Positions 42,496-52,648 are shown, numbered from the stretch's first letter. The stretch is DNA of 64,000 bases from Halococcus qingdaonensis (GCF_024508235.1 NZ_CP101943.1:1709112-1773111); one strand, 5' to 3'. Notes: generated by a model not told the origin, from the letters alone. Numbers and translations: made by a program.

Positions 42496-43794
42496 ATGTC
42501 TTCAGACACAACACCCCAGGCCGATCGCACCGAATCGAGAGACCAGTCCGACGACGCCGAATCGGCCCTGCAGACGGTCGTCGATCAGCTTTCGGAGGTG
42601 GCAGAGCAGATCGATCTCGATCCGAACGTCGTCGAGCGACTGTCACACCCGAACAGCGTCTACGAGGTCACGGTTCCGATCGAGCGAGACGACGGCTCGA
42701 TCGAGGTGTTCACCGGCTATCGGGCACAACACGACAGCGTTCGCGGTCCGTACAAGGGCGGGGTGCGCTACAACCCGTCGATCACGAGGGACGAATGCGT
42801 GGCCCTCTCGATGGCGATGACGTGGAAATGCGCAGTCATGGACATCCCGTTCGGCGGGGCGAAAGGTGGCGTGCAGGCGAACCCGAAGGATCTGAGCGAG
42901 CGCGAACACGAACGGCTCACCCGACGGTTTACCCACGAAATCGGCGACATTATCGGGCCGATGACGGACATCCCCGCACCGGACATGGGAACCGATGCCC
43001 AGACGATGGCGTGGATCATGGACGCGTACAGTACCAACGTCGGCGAAACCAAGCCGGGTGTCGTGACCGGCAAGCCGATGTCGATCGGTGGCAGCGAAGG
43101 GCGTGAGGGTGCACCGGGACGCAGCGTCGCGCTGATCGCTCGAAAGGCCGCCGAATACTACGACTGGTCGCTCGACGACACCACGATCGCCGTGCAGGGG
43201 TACGGCAGCGTCGGAGCCAAAGCGGCCCGGTTGCTCGACGACTGGGGTGCTGACATCGTCGCGGTCAGCGATGTGAAAGGCGTGCGGTACGAACCCGACG
43301 GGATCGACACCATGGCGGTCCCGTCGTTCGAGGAGGAGCCGGAGGCCGTCACCGACGATGCCGACGAGGTGCTGGCACCCGAGCAGCTGTTCGAACTCGA
43401 TGTCGACATGCTCGTTCCGGCAGCGATCGGGAACGTCATCACGAAGCAGAACGTCTACGACATCCAGGCGAACCTCATCGTCGAGGGGGCAAACGGGCCA
43501 ACGACCCACGCGGCCGACGCGATCCTCGAAGAGCGCGATATCCCCGTACTCCCGGATATTCTGGCGAACGCCGGCGGGGTGACGGTGAGCTACTTCGAGT
43601 GGCTACAGGACATCAACCGTCGGGCGTGGTCGAGCGAGCGCGTCAACAACGAACTCGATCAGGAGATGCTCGCGGCGTGGGACGACGTCCGAACGGAGTT
43701 CGAACAGCGACCCGTCTCGTGGCGTGACGCCGCCTACATCGTCGCGCTCTCGCGCATCGGTGCCGCGTACGATGCGCGCGGACTGTGGCCGTAA
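42496..43794 (+). CDS. gdhB: Glu/Leu/Phe/Val family glutamate dehydrogenase
   Basis: 432 residues. It interconverts glutamate and 2-oxoglutarate plus ammonia. The substrate motif [13 protein letters not shown], catalytic Lys in [18 protein letters not shown] and the nucleotide-binding [17 protein letters not shown] are present. [15 protein letters not shown] and the final ARGLWP fit the family. An N-terminal acidic extension of ~30 residues suits haloarchaeal enzymes. The coenzyme is not assignable by eye. The long upstream leader is unusual in this window. Confidence 0.93.
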   Translation: MSSDTTPQADRTESRDQSDDAESALQTVVDQLSEVAEQIDLDPNVVERLSHPNSVYEVTVPIERDDGSIEVFTGYRAQHDSVRGPYKGGVRYNPSITRDECVALSMAMTWKCAVMDIPFGGAKGGVQANPKDLSEREHERLTRRFTHEIGDIIGPMTDIPAPDMGTDAQTMAWIMDAYSTNVGETKPGVVTGKPMSIGGSEGREGAPGRSVALIARKAAEYYDWSLDDTTIAVQGYGSVGAKAARLLDDWGADIVAVSDVKGVRYEPDGIDTMAVPSFEEEPEAVTDDADEVLAPEQLFELDVDMLVPAAIGNVITKQNVYDIQANLIVEGANGPTTHAADAILEERDIPVLPDILANAGGVTVSYFEWLQDINRRAWSSERVNNELDQEMLAAWDDVRTEFEQRPVSWRDAAYIVALSRIGAAYDARGLWP

Positions 43795-43906
43795 CTCGAT
43801 CGATCGCTGTTGTGAGCCACGGAGAGTAGCTCTCGCGGGCCGTTCCGCGAACGATGGTCCGCCCTCGATTCGCCGGACGACAGTACCGCCAGCAGTATCC
43901 TGATTC

Positions 43907-46300
43907 TCAGTCACCGAAACCGAGATATCGACGGAGCCAGCCGGTGATCCCGAGGTTTCGCTTGGCCATGATGATCGTTCCGTCCGCGCGACGGGCGACC
44001 TCCTCGGGGATCGCACCGAAGACGAGCTGCTGGAGCAAGCTCTCCCGCGTCGCGCCGACGATCGTCAGGTCGTGCCCGCCCGAGCGGTCGACGATCTCCT
44101 CGACGACGTCGTCGCCATCGAGCAACTGCGAGGAGATCGAGTCGTGCTCGCCGACCGACTCCGCCGTCTGTGCAAGCAGCTCCTCGGCCTCAGCACGGGC
44201 GTCGCTGTCGGCATCGCTCCCGACGACGTAGGCGATTTCGACGTGCGCGTCGTTCGCCCGTGCGATCGAGCCGGCGATCTCGGCGGCGTACTCCGCGTGG
44301 GGGCCACCTGCCGTCGGCACGAGGATCGATTCGACGTCGCCGGGTTCGCCGATGCGTTCGACGAGGACGTCACAGCGTGCGTCCCTGACGACGTCGTCGA
44401 CGTTGCTGCCGAGCACGATATCCCGACGACGGCGACCCTGACCGTGCCAGCCCATCAGCACGGTATCGCTGTCGTACTGCTCGACGGTGTTGATGATCGC
44501 CGCGGCGGGATCGTGACCGAGCCGCACCGTCCCCTGCGTTGGGACGCCGGCCTCCTCCCCGATCGCCATCGCCCGCGAGAGTAGCTCGCGGCGTTCGCCG
44601 ACGTGTTGGCGACCCTCCGCCAAGGGCGTCTGAGGCGCGACGGTGACGACGCTGATGACGTGGATCTCCGCGTCCCGCTCGCGGGCGACGTCCACGGCGG
44701 CCCGCATGAGCTGGTCGGCGCTCTCGGGATCGGCGATCGGCACGAGCAGCTGTGAGTCGCGTGATTCGGTCGCTCGCTCGGCGACCACGGTAGGTGTTTC
44801 CTCCTCGCGCACTTCCGCTTCACGCTCGCTCGAATAGCCGAGATAGACGACGACGCCGAGCGCGAACCACAGCACGATCGTCACCAGCGCGACGAACCCC
44901 TTCGACTCCTCGCCGAAACCGATCGCGAGCCCCTGCGATTCGAGCAAGAACGGCGCGAGGATCAGCTGAAAGACGATCCCGAGGATCGGAATCACCGGCA
45001 TATACGGGATCTTGAACGGCCGTTCGAGGTCCGGCCGATTCCGCCGCATCGCGATCGCCGCGACGTTGACCATCGAGAACAGCAGGAGGAACATAACGGC
45101 CGAGGAGGAGGCGACGATCTCGATGGGCAGTGCGATCGCCATGATCCCGACGATCGTCGTCGAGGCGATGATCGACAGATAGGGCGAGCGCGTCTTCTCG
45201 CTGAGTTCGGAAAGCTGCGTCGGGAGGAGTCGATCCCGACTCATCGAGAAGGCGATCCGGCTTGAGGCGAACAGCGTCGCGTTGAGCGCGCTCACGGTCG
45301 CGGCCAGCCCCGCGATGATGAGGAGGAAAAAGCCGAAGGGGACGAACTGCGCCGCCGCCCGAATGATGCCCAGCTCGCCGAGATCCCCGAGGAGTTTCCA
45401 CGTCTCGATCGAGGTCGACGCACCCTCCATCCCGGCGAACTCGAGCAGCCGTGGGGTGACGTCGATCCCGCCGATGGCCGCAAAGGAGACGAACAGATAG
45501 ATCGGGACGGCGACGAGCAGCGAGTAGAAGATCGCTCGCGGGATGTTGTGCCCCGGATTCTTGATCTCCTCGCCGGACTGGACGATGATGTCGTAGCCCT
45601 CGAAGGCCACGTAGACGAACCCCATCGCACCGAGAATGCCGGTGACGCCGTTCGGCGCGAACTCCGAAACCGACGTGTAGTTCGATGCCCAGTCGGCGTG
45701 GCCGAGCGTCGCAATCACGCCGAAGATCACGAAGACGGCGAGGATCACGATCTTGATCGAGGTCACGATCACGCCGATCGAACCCGTCTCCTCGGCTCCA
45801 CGGTAGTTGATGTAGCCGAAGAGAACCACGACGAGCGCGGTGATGATCTTCTCCGGCGTCAGAAAGCCAAGCAGGGCGAATTCGAGGCCGATATCGGAGT
45901 ATTCGGTGACGAGCGTCACGAAGAAACTCCCAAACGTCGCCGCGTACAGCGCACACGTCACCGCCTGCGCGAACCAGTTCGCCCAGCCAGTGTAGAAGCC
46001 ATACGGGCTCGGCAACGCCTCCCGCACCCAACTGTACGCGCCACCGGCCTCGGGAAACGCCGCCCCGAGCTCGGCGTAGGACGCAGCGGTGAAGGCCGCG
46101 ATGATCCCGTTGAGCAGGAAGGCGATCAGAAGCGCGGGCCCGGCGAGTCCGGCCGCAAAGCCCGTCAGCGCGAACACGCCGGCACCGATCATCGCACCGA
46201 TGCCGATCATCGTGACTTCGAGCAGACCGAGATTTCGAGAGAGTTCCGTGCTGACGCCGCCGCTGGCGTCTCCCTCGGCTCCGGACGGTGAATTAGCCAT
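43907..46300 (-). CDS. APC-type amino acid permease fused to two Usp domains
   Basis: 797 residues. The N-terminal ~480 residues have about 12 membrane segments with the APC-family opening LLEVTMIGIGAMIGAGVFALTGFAAG, ELGAAFPEAGGAYSWVREALP and FEGYDIIVQSGEEIKNP. The cytoplasmic C-terminal half holds two UspA-like domains: SQLLVPIADPESADQLMRAA ... VLMGWHGQGRRRRDIVLGS and SILVPTAGGPHAEYA ... IVGATRESLLQQLVFGAIPEEV. The Usp part may sense nucleotide or stress to control transport. Substrate unknown. Confidence 0.9.
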   Translation of the reverse strand: MANSPSGAEGDASGGVSTELSRNLGLLEVTMIGIGAMIGAGVFALTGFAAGLAGPALLIAFLLNGIIAAFTAASYAELGAAFPEAGGAYSWVREALPSPYGFYTGWANWFAQAVTCALYAATFGSFFVTLVTEYSDIGLEFALLGFLTPEKIITALVVVLFGYINYRGAEETGSIGVIVTSIKIVILAVFVIFGVIATLGHADWASNYTSVSEFAPNGVTGILGAMGFVYVAFEGYDIIVQSGEEIKNPGHNIPRAIFYSLLVAVPIYLFVSFAAIGGIDVTPRLLEFAGMEGASTSIETWKLLGDLGELGIIRAAAQFVPFGFFLLIIAGLAATVSALNATLFASSRIAFSMSRDRLLPTQLSELSEKTRSPYLSIIASTTIVGIMAIALPIEIVASSSAVMFLLLFSMVNVAAIAMRRNRPDLERPFKIPYMPVIPILGIVFQLILAPFLLESQGLAIGFGEESKGFVALVTIVLWFALGVVVYLGYSSEREAEVREEETPTVVAERATESRDSQLLVPIADPESADQLMRAAVDVARERDAEIHVISVVTVAPQTPLAEGRQHVGERRELLSRAMAIGEEAGVPTQGTVRLGHDPAAAIINTVEQYDSDTVLMGWHGQGRRRRDIVLGSNVDDVVRDARCDVLVERIGEPGDVESILVPTAGGPHAEYAAEIAGSIARANDAHVEIAYVVGSDADSDARAEAEELLAQTAESVGEHDSISSQLLDGDDVVEEIVDRSGGHDLTIVGATRESLLQQLVFGAIPEEVARRADGTIIMAKRNLGITGWLRRYLGFGD

Positions 46301-46438
46301 TCGCCGTTCGTACAGAGTCCCACCTCCTAAGTCATGCGATCACGATTCCACTGGGGAGCGAACGAAATAACAGCCCGTTTCGTCGATCGGCCCGATCAAT
46401 CGAAACGTCGGTGGAGGTCGGTATCGCTGCGACAATCG

Positions 46439-47878
46439 CTACTCGCGGGCCGGCGTGTACGCCTCGTTGTAATCGACGCAGTCGTGGAGGTCGTTCTCGT
46501 CGAAGCGCTTGATGTGGCCGCCGACGACGTAGAGCGTGCCGTCGACGACGCCGGAGGTCGCCCCGCCGCGGAGATGGGTCGGCTTCGAGAGCTCCGTCGT
46601 GAAGCGATCGGCGGCGGGATCGTAGCGATGGGCGATCGGCTTGTAACGATCGATCGTCGATTCGCCCTCCCAGAACATGCCGTGGGTGAGGTAGGCCTGG
46701 CCGTCGATGACCGGGTTCGAGTGGGTCGCGTAGGTGCCCGCTCGCGGTAACGGCTGCGCACGCTCGAACTCGCCGGCCGCGACGTCGTATCTGAAGTTCG
46801 AGTCGGTCGGCCCGGTCGTCCCCGACAGCCCGCCGATGGCGTGGAGATACTGATCGCCATCGACCGAGAACAACGCGACCGTCGGCCAGCGCTTGGCGTT
46901 CGGCATTCGGGCGAGATCCGGGTTGGCCACCCGATCCGCCTCGGGATCGAACGTCCAGAGCCGTCGCTCGTCGTAGGTTCCCGGAACGCCCTCGCCGTCG
47001 AAGCCGTGGTCGGTCGCCGTGGGGGCGTCGTGATCGCCGGTGCCGCCGCCCACGCAGTAGATCAATCCGTCCTGTGGGTTGTAGAGCCCGCCCATCACCC
47101 AGTTCGGGTACGGACAGCTGGCCGCGAGCTCCGTCCAGCCGTCGCCGGGCCGATAGCGGAAGATCGCGTCCGACGACGGGCCGCCCTCGTAGGGCGCGTT
47201 GGTGGGCGCGCCGCCGAAACTGTACAGCGCGTCGTCGGTCGCGACGCCACAGAGCCCCCACAGTTCTCGCGGGAGATCGGGCAGGCGCTCCCAGTCGCCC
47301 CCCGATCCCGCGCTCGGGTCGTACGCGAAGGTCCGTGCGACCGCTTCGAGACGAACGCCGGTCTCGATGCCGCCGAAGAAATGGAGTTTGCCGTCGAGCA
47401 CGCCGCCGCCCGCGTCGCTTCCCACGACTGGCAGCGGAGCGCGCTCGGTCCAGCCGGCGTCGAGATCCGCTGCTTCCGCGGTGGTTTCTGCCGACTCCGA
47501 CGTTCGGTTCGTGCTTGCCGATTCGGTCCGCGTCGTGTTCGCCGTTCGATCGGCCGCCGCACCGGTTGCGGTGCGATTCGTCGCTCGCTCGTTCGTCGTC
47601 CGTTCGTCCGTCGTCCGCCCATCCGTCATCCGCTCAGACGCGTCGGTTTTCGGCGGTGTCGCCGCCGGTGCGGTCGTGATGATCGACTGCTCCTGCGTCG
47701 GGCGGCGCGTTCGCTCGCCGTCCGCAGTCGTCTCGGGGACTGTTTCGGAGTCGTTCTCGGTGTCGGAACCGTTCGATCCACCGTCGAACGCGCAGCCGGC
47801 GCTCGCCACGAGCGCGCCAGCGCCGAGTGCACGCAGCGCCGCCCGACGAGAGCGGCGCTGGTCGTCCCGGTCGACCAT
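46439..47878 (-). CDS. Tat-exported Kelch-repeat lipoprotein
   Basis: 479 residues. RRSRRAALRALGAGALVASAGC is a twin-arginine signal with a lipobox, so the protein is anchored at the outer face of the membrane. A Thr/Arg/Asn-rich linker of about 100 residues (to about 140) follows, then Kelch blades: GGGVLDGKLHFFGGIETG, LYSFGGAPTNAP, LIYCVGGGTGDHD, YLHAIGGLSGTTG and LYVVGGHIKRF. It is a galactose-oxidase-like propeller without evident copper ligands. It precedes the DUF2150 gene's end by only 2 bp on the same strand, suggesting an operon. Confidence 0.8.
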   Translation of the reverse strand: MVDRDDQRRSRRAALRALGAGALVASAGCAFDGGSNGSDTENDSETVPETTADGERTRRPTQEQSIITTAPAATPPKTDASERMTDGRTTDERTTNERATNRTATGAAADRTANTTRTESASTNRTSESAETTAEAADLDAGWTERAPLPVVGSDAGGGVLDGKLHFFGGIETGVRLEAVARTFAYDPSAGSGGDWERLPDLPRELWGLCGVATDDALYSFGGAPTNAPYEGGPSSDAIFRYRPGDGWTELAASCPYPNWVMGGLYNPQDGLIYCVGGGTGDHDAPTATDHGFDGEGVPGTYDERRLWTFDPEADRVANPDLARMPNAKRWPTVALFSVDGDQYLHAIGGLSGTTGPTDSNFRYDVAAGEFERAQPLPRAGTYATHSNPVIDGQAYLTHGMFWEGESTIDRYKPIAHRYDPAADRFTTELSKPTHLRGGATSGVVDGTLYVVGGHIKRFDENDLHDCVDYNEAYTPARE

Positions 47879-47880
47879 GC

Positions 47881-48471
47881 TCAGGCGACGTCCTCGTCCT
47901 CTTCGATGAGTTCGGGGTCGCTCAGCGCACTTTCGAGGCTGCCGAGGCCGTTGATCCACTCGGCGACGGGGCCGTAGCCGACGTCCTCGACGAGTGCCGG
48001 ATCGATCGTCGCGCCGTCGACGATGCGCGTGCCGGCGCGTGCACAGTGGTCGAGCGCGTCGTCGAACTCCTCGTCGGCCTCGGCATCGCTCGCGGCGTCG
48101 AGATGCGTTTCGATATCTCCGTCGTCGGGGCCTTCGACGACGTACAGTTCGGCGGTGTAGAAGACACAGACCAGCGACGTCTGCACGCCGTCGACCAGCA
48201 GCAGGGTCTCCTCGTCCTCGATATCGACGTCGGCGAGGACGATCTCGCGGGCGTCGGCGAGTTCCTTGAGCGCCATCTCCTCGTTGAGCTCCTCGTCGTC
48301 GAAGGCGGTGATGATCTTCGTGACGGCGATGGCGGCGTCCTCCTGGAGGTTCCAGAGCAGTCGGGCGGCGTCCTCGTCGTCGGGATCGAGATCGGTCTCG
48401 CGCAGGCGATCGAGCCAGTTCTGCCAGCGCTCCTCCGTGTAGAACTCGTCGGGGGGTGTACTGCTGCTCAT
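47881..48471 (-). CDS. DUF2150 family protein
   Basis: 196 residues, acidic and soluble. FYTEERWQNWLDRLRETDLDPDDEDAARLLWNLQEDAAIAV and DEELNEEMALKELADAREIVL are the typical opening of DUF2150, an archaeal family without a known function. It lies 38 bp after the TatD-like gene and 2 bp before the Kelch gene on the same strand. Confidence 0.82.
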   Translation of the reverse strand: MSSSTPPDEFYTEERWQNWLDRLRETDLDPDDEDAARLLWNLQEDAAIAVTKIITAFDDEELNEEMALKELADAREIVLADVDIEDEETLLLVDGVQTSLVCVFYTAELYVVEGPDDGDIETHLDAASDAEADEEFDDALDHCARAGTRIVDGATIDPALVEDVGYGPVAEWINGLGSLESALSDPELIEEDEDVA

Positions 48472-48509
48472 ACCCGCTTCGAGCGCTTTGCTGTTGATAG
48501 GCCTTTTCG

Positions 48510-49337
48510 TTAGCCGAGCGTCTCGATCCCGTACACTCGACGAGGCGTCTCGACATGGGCGGTTCGCACGGCGTCGTCGAACCCTTCGTCGAGCAGCCAC
48601 CGGATGCGCCGCGGCACCGTCTTCGGCCCCAGCACGGCTCCCGGGCGTTCGGGATCGTCGATGAAATCGGTCTCCATCAGGAAGGGCTCGCCCCGCTCTG
48701 CGGCCTCTTCGAGCCGATCCTTCTCGCTCATCACGCTCGGCATCGGTCCGGCGAGTCGCCCGCCGGCGTAGTGTTTGACGACGCGGTGAGCTGGCAGATC
48801 ACGTTCGACGGCCCAGTCGGCGATCTCGGTGAGATCCTCGCTCGCTTCAGTGTGAAGCTGGACGGCACAGTCGTTCTCGGCCCCGAGTGCGAGCGCGTGT
48901 TGCAGGACACGATTCGACGCGTCCCAAACGTCCGCCGAAACGTCGTAGTGCGGACGGCCGGATTTCAGCGCGAGCGCGTCCGAAGGGACGTATTCGGCGG
49001 CAATGTCGAGCCCAGCTTGCATCAGCTCGCTGGCTTCGTCGGGTGTATAGCCACGCTCGGTGAGGTGACTGACGAGTCCCGGATGCACACCCAAAACGGG
49101 CCACGCCCGGCCGTCGAGCAGTTCACTCGCCTCCCGAACGATATCGATGGTCGTCTCGAAGGCCGCTCGAAAGTCCGCAGGTTCCTCGACATCGACACCG
49201 AGCGTCCAGGAGGGCTTGTTGACGACGAGCAGATGCGTCCCGCCCGATCGGGCGAAGTCCTGCACCGCATCCATCCCCCGTCCGTTCGCGGGGTCGAGAT
49301 GGAGATGGTTGTCGAGGACCGGCGTGTCGAACTCCAT
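48510..49337 (-). CDS. TatD-related metal-dependent hydrolase
   Basis: 275 residues. A TIM-barrel amidohydrolase-like protein: metal-binding HxH in LDNHLHLDP, VLGVHPGLVS, CAVQLHTEAS, VKHYAGGRL and the final Asp region FLMETDFIDDPERPG. TatD enzymes act as nucleases or amidohydrolases. Archaeal orthologues are of unclear role. ATG at 49337 is used rather than one 27 bp upstream. Confidence 0.84.
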   Translation of the reverse strand: MEFDTPVLDNHLHLDPANGRGMDAVQDFARSGGTHLLVVNKPSWTLGVDVEEPADFRAAFETTIDIVREASELLDGRAWPVLGVHPGLVSHLTERGYTPDEASELMQAGLDIAAEYVPSDALALKSGRPHYDVSADVWDASNRVLQHALALGAENDCAVQLHTEASEDLTEIADWAVERDLPAHRVVKHYAGGRLAGPMPSVMSEKDRLEEAAERGEPFLMETDFIDDPERPGAVLGPKTVPRRIRWLLDEGFDDAVRTAHVETPRRVYGIETLG

Positions 49338-49373
49338 GCCCACCCTACGCGCGTGCCGGCCCAAAGCGGTTGC

Positions 49374-49820
49374 TCATTCGAGCGTTACGTCGTCGTGGGC
49401 AGCGTTGCGCAGCGCGTCCGAGCGGCCGTGCTCGCCGGGTGCGATGGCGAACGTCTCGACGCCCCGGCGGGCGGCGTGTTCGAGCACCGGTTTGAAGTCC
49501 GTATCGCGCGAGGCGATCGTCAGCAGCGAGAGGTCATCGATCGCGGCGGTCGCGTCGACGGCGAGTTTGACGTCGACGTCGCCGCTGGTGATGCAGACCT
49601 CGAATCCGCGCGCCTCGGCGGCCTGGATCAGCCCCGGCGTGGCGTGCTCGTCGAGATAGAGCCGGGCGACCGAGAGGCGACCGCGCTCGGCGGCGAGCGC
49701 GCGGACGTCGTCGAGATCGACGTCGAACTCGTTTCTGAGGACGTTCGGACCGTCGACGAACAGGCCGACCGCTGGCTCGTCGCTCGATCCCGACACCGCC
49801 TCACGAAGCCGCTCGCGCAT
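49374..49820 (-). CDS. NYN (PIN-like) domain ribonuclease candidate
   Basis: 148 residues. The NYN domain has conserved acidic residues: VGLFVDGPNVLRNEF, GDVDVKLAVDATAA and TIASRDTDFKPVLEHAARRG. Such domains are LabA/NYN ribonucleases acting in RNA turnover. The order and spacing of the Asp residues look catalytically complete. It is next to the TatD-like gene on the same strand (36 bp). Confidence 0.83.
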   Translation of the reverse strand: MRERLREAVSGSSDEPAVGLFVDGPNVLRNEFDVDLDDVRALAAERGRLSVARLYLDEHATPGLIQAAEARGFEVCITSGDVDVKLAVDATAAIDDLSLLTIASRDTDFKPVLEHAARRGVETFAIAPGEHGRSDALRNAAHDDVTLE

Positions 49821-49930
49821 GCACCGACTTCCGTGAGGACGGACAAAGCCGTGGCGGTGTACGTTCGGACCGAGGGACGCAAACTATCGGCGAGGTCGCG
49901 CCCAAATATTGTTCATTATTTATTTAGTAA

Positions 49931-49940
49931 GATTTAAGAC
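49931..49940 (+). promoter_or_regulatory. TATA box before the subtilase gene
   Basis: GATTTAAGAC 28-37 nt before ATG 49968, within an AT-rich region (49905-49945) that contrasts with its surroundings. Confidence 0.5.
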
Positions 49941-49967
49941 GATAGAAGATGGTCGTGTGGCTGCGTT

Positions 49968-51533
49968 ATGGTTGAGAAACCCTCGCTCGATCGACGAACG
50001 GTACTGAAAGCACTCGGTGCCGGAACGCTGTTTTCCGGAGTAGGCGTCGCGTCGGCGTCTCCCGGCCGGCAGCCCGGTCCGAAGAAAGACGAAATCCTCG
50101 TCGGCGTTTCGGCATCGACGAGCGATATGGATACAACTGTGAAACGGGCCGTGCCAGGCAATGCGAACATCATCCACAGAAACGAGACGCTGAGCTACGT
50201 CGCGGTACAGTTCCCGAGCCAGGCCCCAAACCACGCACGGGAGAACTTCATCGACGCGATAACGAAGAAAGACGGGGTGAAATACGCCGAGCCGAACGCG
50301 ACCCACCAGTCGTTCGCTACGCCGAGCGACCCACGATTTGCCGACCAGTACGCACCACAGCAGGTCAACGCACCGGCGGCGTGGGACACGACGCTCGGCG
50401 ATTCCGGAGTAAAAGTCGCCGTCATCGACACCGGTGTGCAGTACGACCATCCAGACCTGTCGGGGAACTTCGATTCCACGATGGGCAAGGATTTCGCCGA
50501 CAACGACGGAGATCCGTATCCGGACGTACCGGCGGACGAGTACCACGGCACGCACGTCGCCGGCATCGTCGCCTCAGCCACCGACAACGGGACCGGCGTC
50601 GCGGGCATGGGCAACTCCACTCTCATCTCCGGACGGGCGCTTGACGAGAGCGGTTCGGGTTCGACAGCCGACATCGCCGATGCCATCGAATGGGCTGCAG
50701 ATCAGGGTGCTGATGTCATCAACATGTCGCTCGGCGGGGGTGGCTACACGAACACAATGAAAAACGCCGTCTCGTACGCCCAGTCCAATGGCTCGCTGGT
50801 CGTCGCGGCGGCAGGGAACAACGGAACGAGTAGCGTGTCGTATCCGGCGGCGTACAACGAATGTCTCGCGGTTTCGGCGCTCGATTCCAACGAGAACCTC
50901 GCGTCGTACTCGCAGTACGGCAGCGAGATCGAACTCGCCGCGCCCGGCTCGGACGTGCTCTCGACGACGACCGAAACCCGTGGCAGCTACGAGAAACTCT
51001 CGGGGACGTCGATGGCGACACCTGCCGTCGCCGGGGTCGCAGGGCTGACGCTCGCCCGATGGAACCTCACCAACAGCGAGCTCCGGAGCCACCTGAAGAA
51101 CACAGCGGTCAACGTGGGGCTGTCGGCTGACGAACAGGGGTCCGGGCGGGTCGATGCCGCCAATGCGGTCTCGACCGATCCTAGTAGCGGCGGTGGTGGC
51201 GGTGGTGGCGGTAACTCGACAACGACTTCGATCGATGGTTCGCTGGCGAGTTGGTACGACTCGAAATGCTGGTCGTACGGCTTCGAGTACAGTGCCCCTT
51301 CACAGGTTGTCGTCGAGATCGACGGGCCAACGAATGCGGACTTCGATCTCTACGCGAACGACGGAACCGGTTCGTGTCCGACGACGAACAGTTCAGACTA
51401 CCGTTCGTGGACGCCGGACAGTCAGGAGACGATCACCATCGACAGTCCGGATACATCGAGCGCGTTGTACGTGCTCGTGGATTCGTATTCGGGCAACGGG
51501 AGCTACACGCTGACGATCACTGAAACCGCCTGA
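49968..51533 (+). CDS. Secreted subtilisin-like serine protease (halolysin type)
   Basis: 521 residues. The Tat signal is LDRRTVLKALGAGTLFSG (RR at 9-10). A propeptide to about residue 120 is followed by the S8 catalytic domain: Asp154 in VIDTGVQYDHPDLSG, His193 in YHGTHVAGIVAS, oxyanion Asn284 in AAGNNGTS and Ser348 in SGTSMATPAVAG. After a Gly-rich linker (about 405-415) comes a C-terminal PPC-like domain with two Cys (SKCWSY ... GSCPTT). It is an extracellular protease active in high salt. Confidence 0.94.
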   Translation: MVEKPSLDRRTVLKALGAGTLFSGVGVASASPGRQPGPKKDEILVGVSASTSDMDTTVKRAVPGNANIIHRNETLSYVAVQFPSQAPNHARENFIDAITKKDGVKYAEPNATHQSFATPSDPRFADQYAPQQVNAPAAWDTTLGDSGVKVAVIDTGVQYDHPDLSGNFDSTMGKDFADNDGDPYPDVPADEYHGTHVAGIVASATDNGTGVAGMGNSTLISGRALDESGSGSTADIADAIEWAADQGADVINMSLGGGGYTNTMKNAVSYAQSNGSLVVAAAGNNGTSSVSYPAAYNECLAVSALDSNENLASYSQYGSEIELAAPGSDVLSTTTETRGSYEKLSGTSMATPAVAGVAGLTLARWNLTNSELRSHLKNTAVNVGLSADEQGSGRVDAANAVSTDPSSGGGGGGGGNSTTTSIDGSLASWYDSKCWSYGFEYSAPSQVVVEIDGPTNADFDLYANDGTGSCPTTNSSDYRSWTPDSQETITIDSPDTSSALYVLVDSYSGNGSYTLTITETA

Positions 51534-51612
51534 TCGACCGACGTCGACTCCCATTCGGGCGGCCATCGTTAGCAAGGTTGGCACTGAAGTTCACGGGCGA
51601 CGATCATTCGAT

Positions 51613-51843
51613 ATGAGCGAGGACAATCCCCACGAACGCGACGTCACGCTCGCAAAGGAGAAGGAAGACGACGAGGACGAGGCGAGCGAGGAAGCTAAGC
51701 AGAAACGCGAGGAGGAAGCGGAGCAGGCCCGTGAGGAGGCTGCCGAAGGCGAGGTCGACGTCGAGTCGGAACAACGCGAGGCGGCCGCCCGTGAGGCCGA
51801 AAACCCGGACAACCACCGCGACGAACCGCCGCACAGCAGCTAA
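51613..51843 (+). CDS. Highly charged 76-residue helical protein
   Basis: Rich in Glu, Lys, Arg and Ala: ERDVTLAKEKEDDEDEASEEAKQKREEEAEQAREEAAE. Probably one long charged helix or disordered chain. I do not recognise a family. ATG at 51613 has no strong ribosome-binding site. Convergent with the inositol monophosphatase-like gene (25 bp gap). Confidence 0.5.
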   Translation: MSEDNPHERDVTLAKEKEDDEDEASEEAKQKREEEAEQAREEAAEGEVDVESEQREAAAREAENPDNHRDEPPHSS

Positions 51844-51868
51844 CGGTCCGGACCGGCGGCAACGGTTG

Positions 51869-52648
51869 CTACGATTTTTCGGCGACGTCACGCAGCGTGT
51901 CGAGGAGTTCCTCGTGTGCTTCGCCGTTCGAGGCGATCAGTTCGTCGCTGTCGTGGTGCCAGGGTTCGCCAGCGAGATCGGTCACCGTCCCGCCGGCACA
52001 CCGGATCATGTGCGCGCCCGCGACCGTATCCCACGGGCTCAAGCGCGCGGTGGCGACGGCGGCGTCGAGCGAGCCGCCGGCGACCGCCGCGAGCGTCGCC
52101 TGTGAGCAACCGAACCGGCGGATATCGCCGAAGCGCTCGGCGAGCGCGCCCACCGTGGCCCCGAACTCGCCGCCGAGGAGGATCGGCGTGACCGCGAACG
52201 TCTCCGGATCCTCGCGCGCGCTCACGCCGATCGGCTCGCCGTTGAGCGTCGCCACCTCCTCGTCGGCGAGATAGCTATCGCCGAGAACGGGTAATACCGT
52301 GGCCGCGGCGACCGACTCGCCGTTCTCGACGGCGGCGACGACCGTCCCCCAGATGCCGAGCCCGCGCACGAAGTTGTTCGTCCCGTCGATCGGGTCGATG
52401 ATCCAGGCCGCGCCCGTCTCTGGCACGGTCTTTCTGGTGTCCGCCTCCTCGCCGACGATGGCGTCGTCGGGGAACGCCTCGTGGATGCACTCGATCGTGC
52501 GGCGTTGGGCGGCGCGATCGGTCTCGGTGACGAGATCGGTCTTGGTCGATTTGGTCTCGACGGCGAGTTCGCCGCGGAACGAGTCGAGCGCAACGCTCGC
52601 ACCGACGTCGGCCGCTCGTGCTGCGCGCTCGGCCCGGGTCTCTGTCAT
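51869..52648 (-). CDS. Inositol monophosphatase / FBPase-like phosphatase
   Basis: 259 residues. Metal-binding motifs are IVGEEADT and WIIDPIDGTNNFVRG, plus the C-terminal SPWDTVAGAHMIRCAGG. Archaeal IMPase family members may hydrolyse inositol phosphate or fructose 1,6-bisphosphate. Start at 52648. Confidence 0.93.
   Translation of the reverse strand: MTETRAERAARAADVGASVALDSFRGELAVETKSTKTDLVTETDRAAQRRTIECIHEAFPDDAIVGEEADTRKTVPETGAAWIIDPIDGTNNFVRGLGIWGTVVAAVENGESVAAATVLPVLGDSYLADEEVATLNGEPIGVSAREDPETFAVTPILLGGEFGATVGALAERFGDIRRFGCSQATLAAVAGGSLDAAVATARLSPWDTVAGAHMIRCAGGTVTDLAGEPWHHDSDELIASNGEAHEELLDTLRDVAEKS

Noticed and set aside
51613-51843. Antisense 95-codon frame at 51604-51891 with hydrophobic stretches
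   Set aside because: It is the complement of a Glu/Lys-rich gene, which always gives Leu/Phe/Ser-rich antisense frames that mimic membrane proteins.
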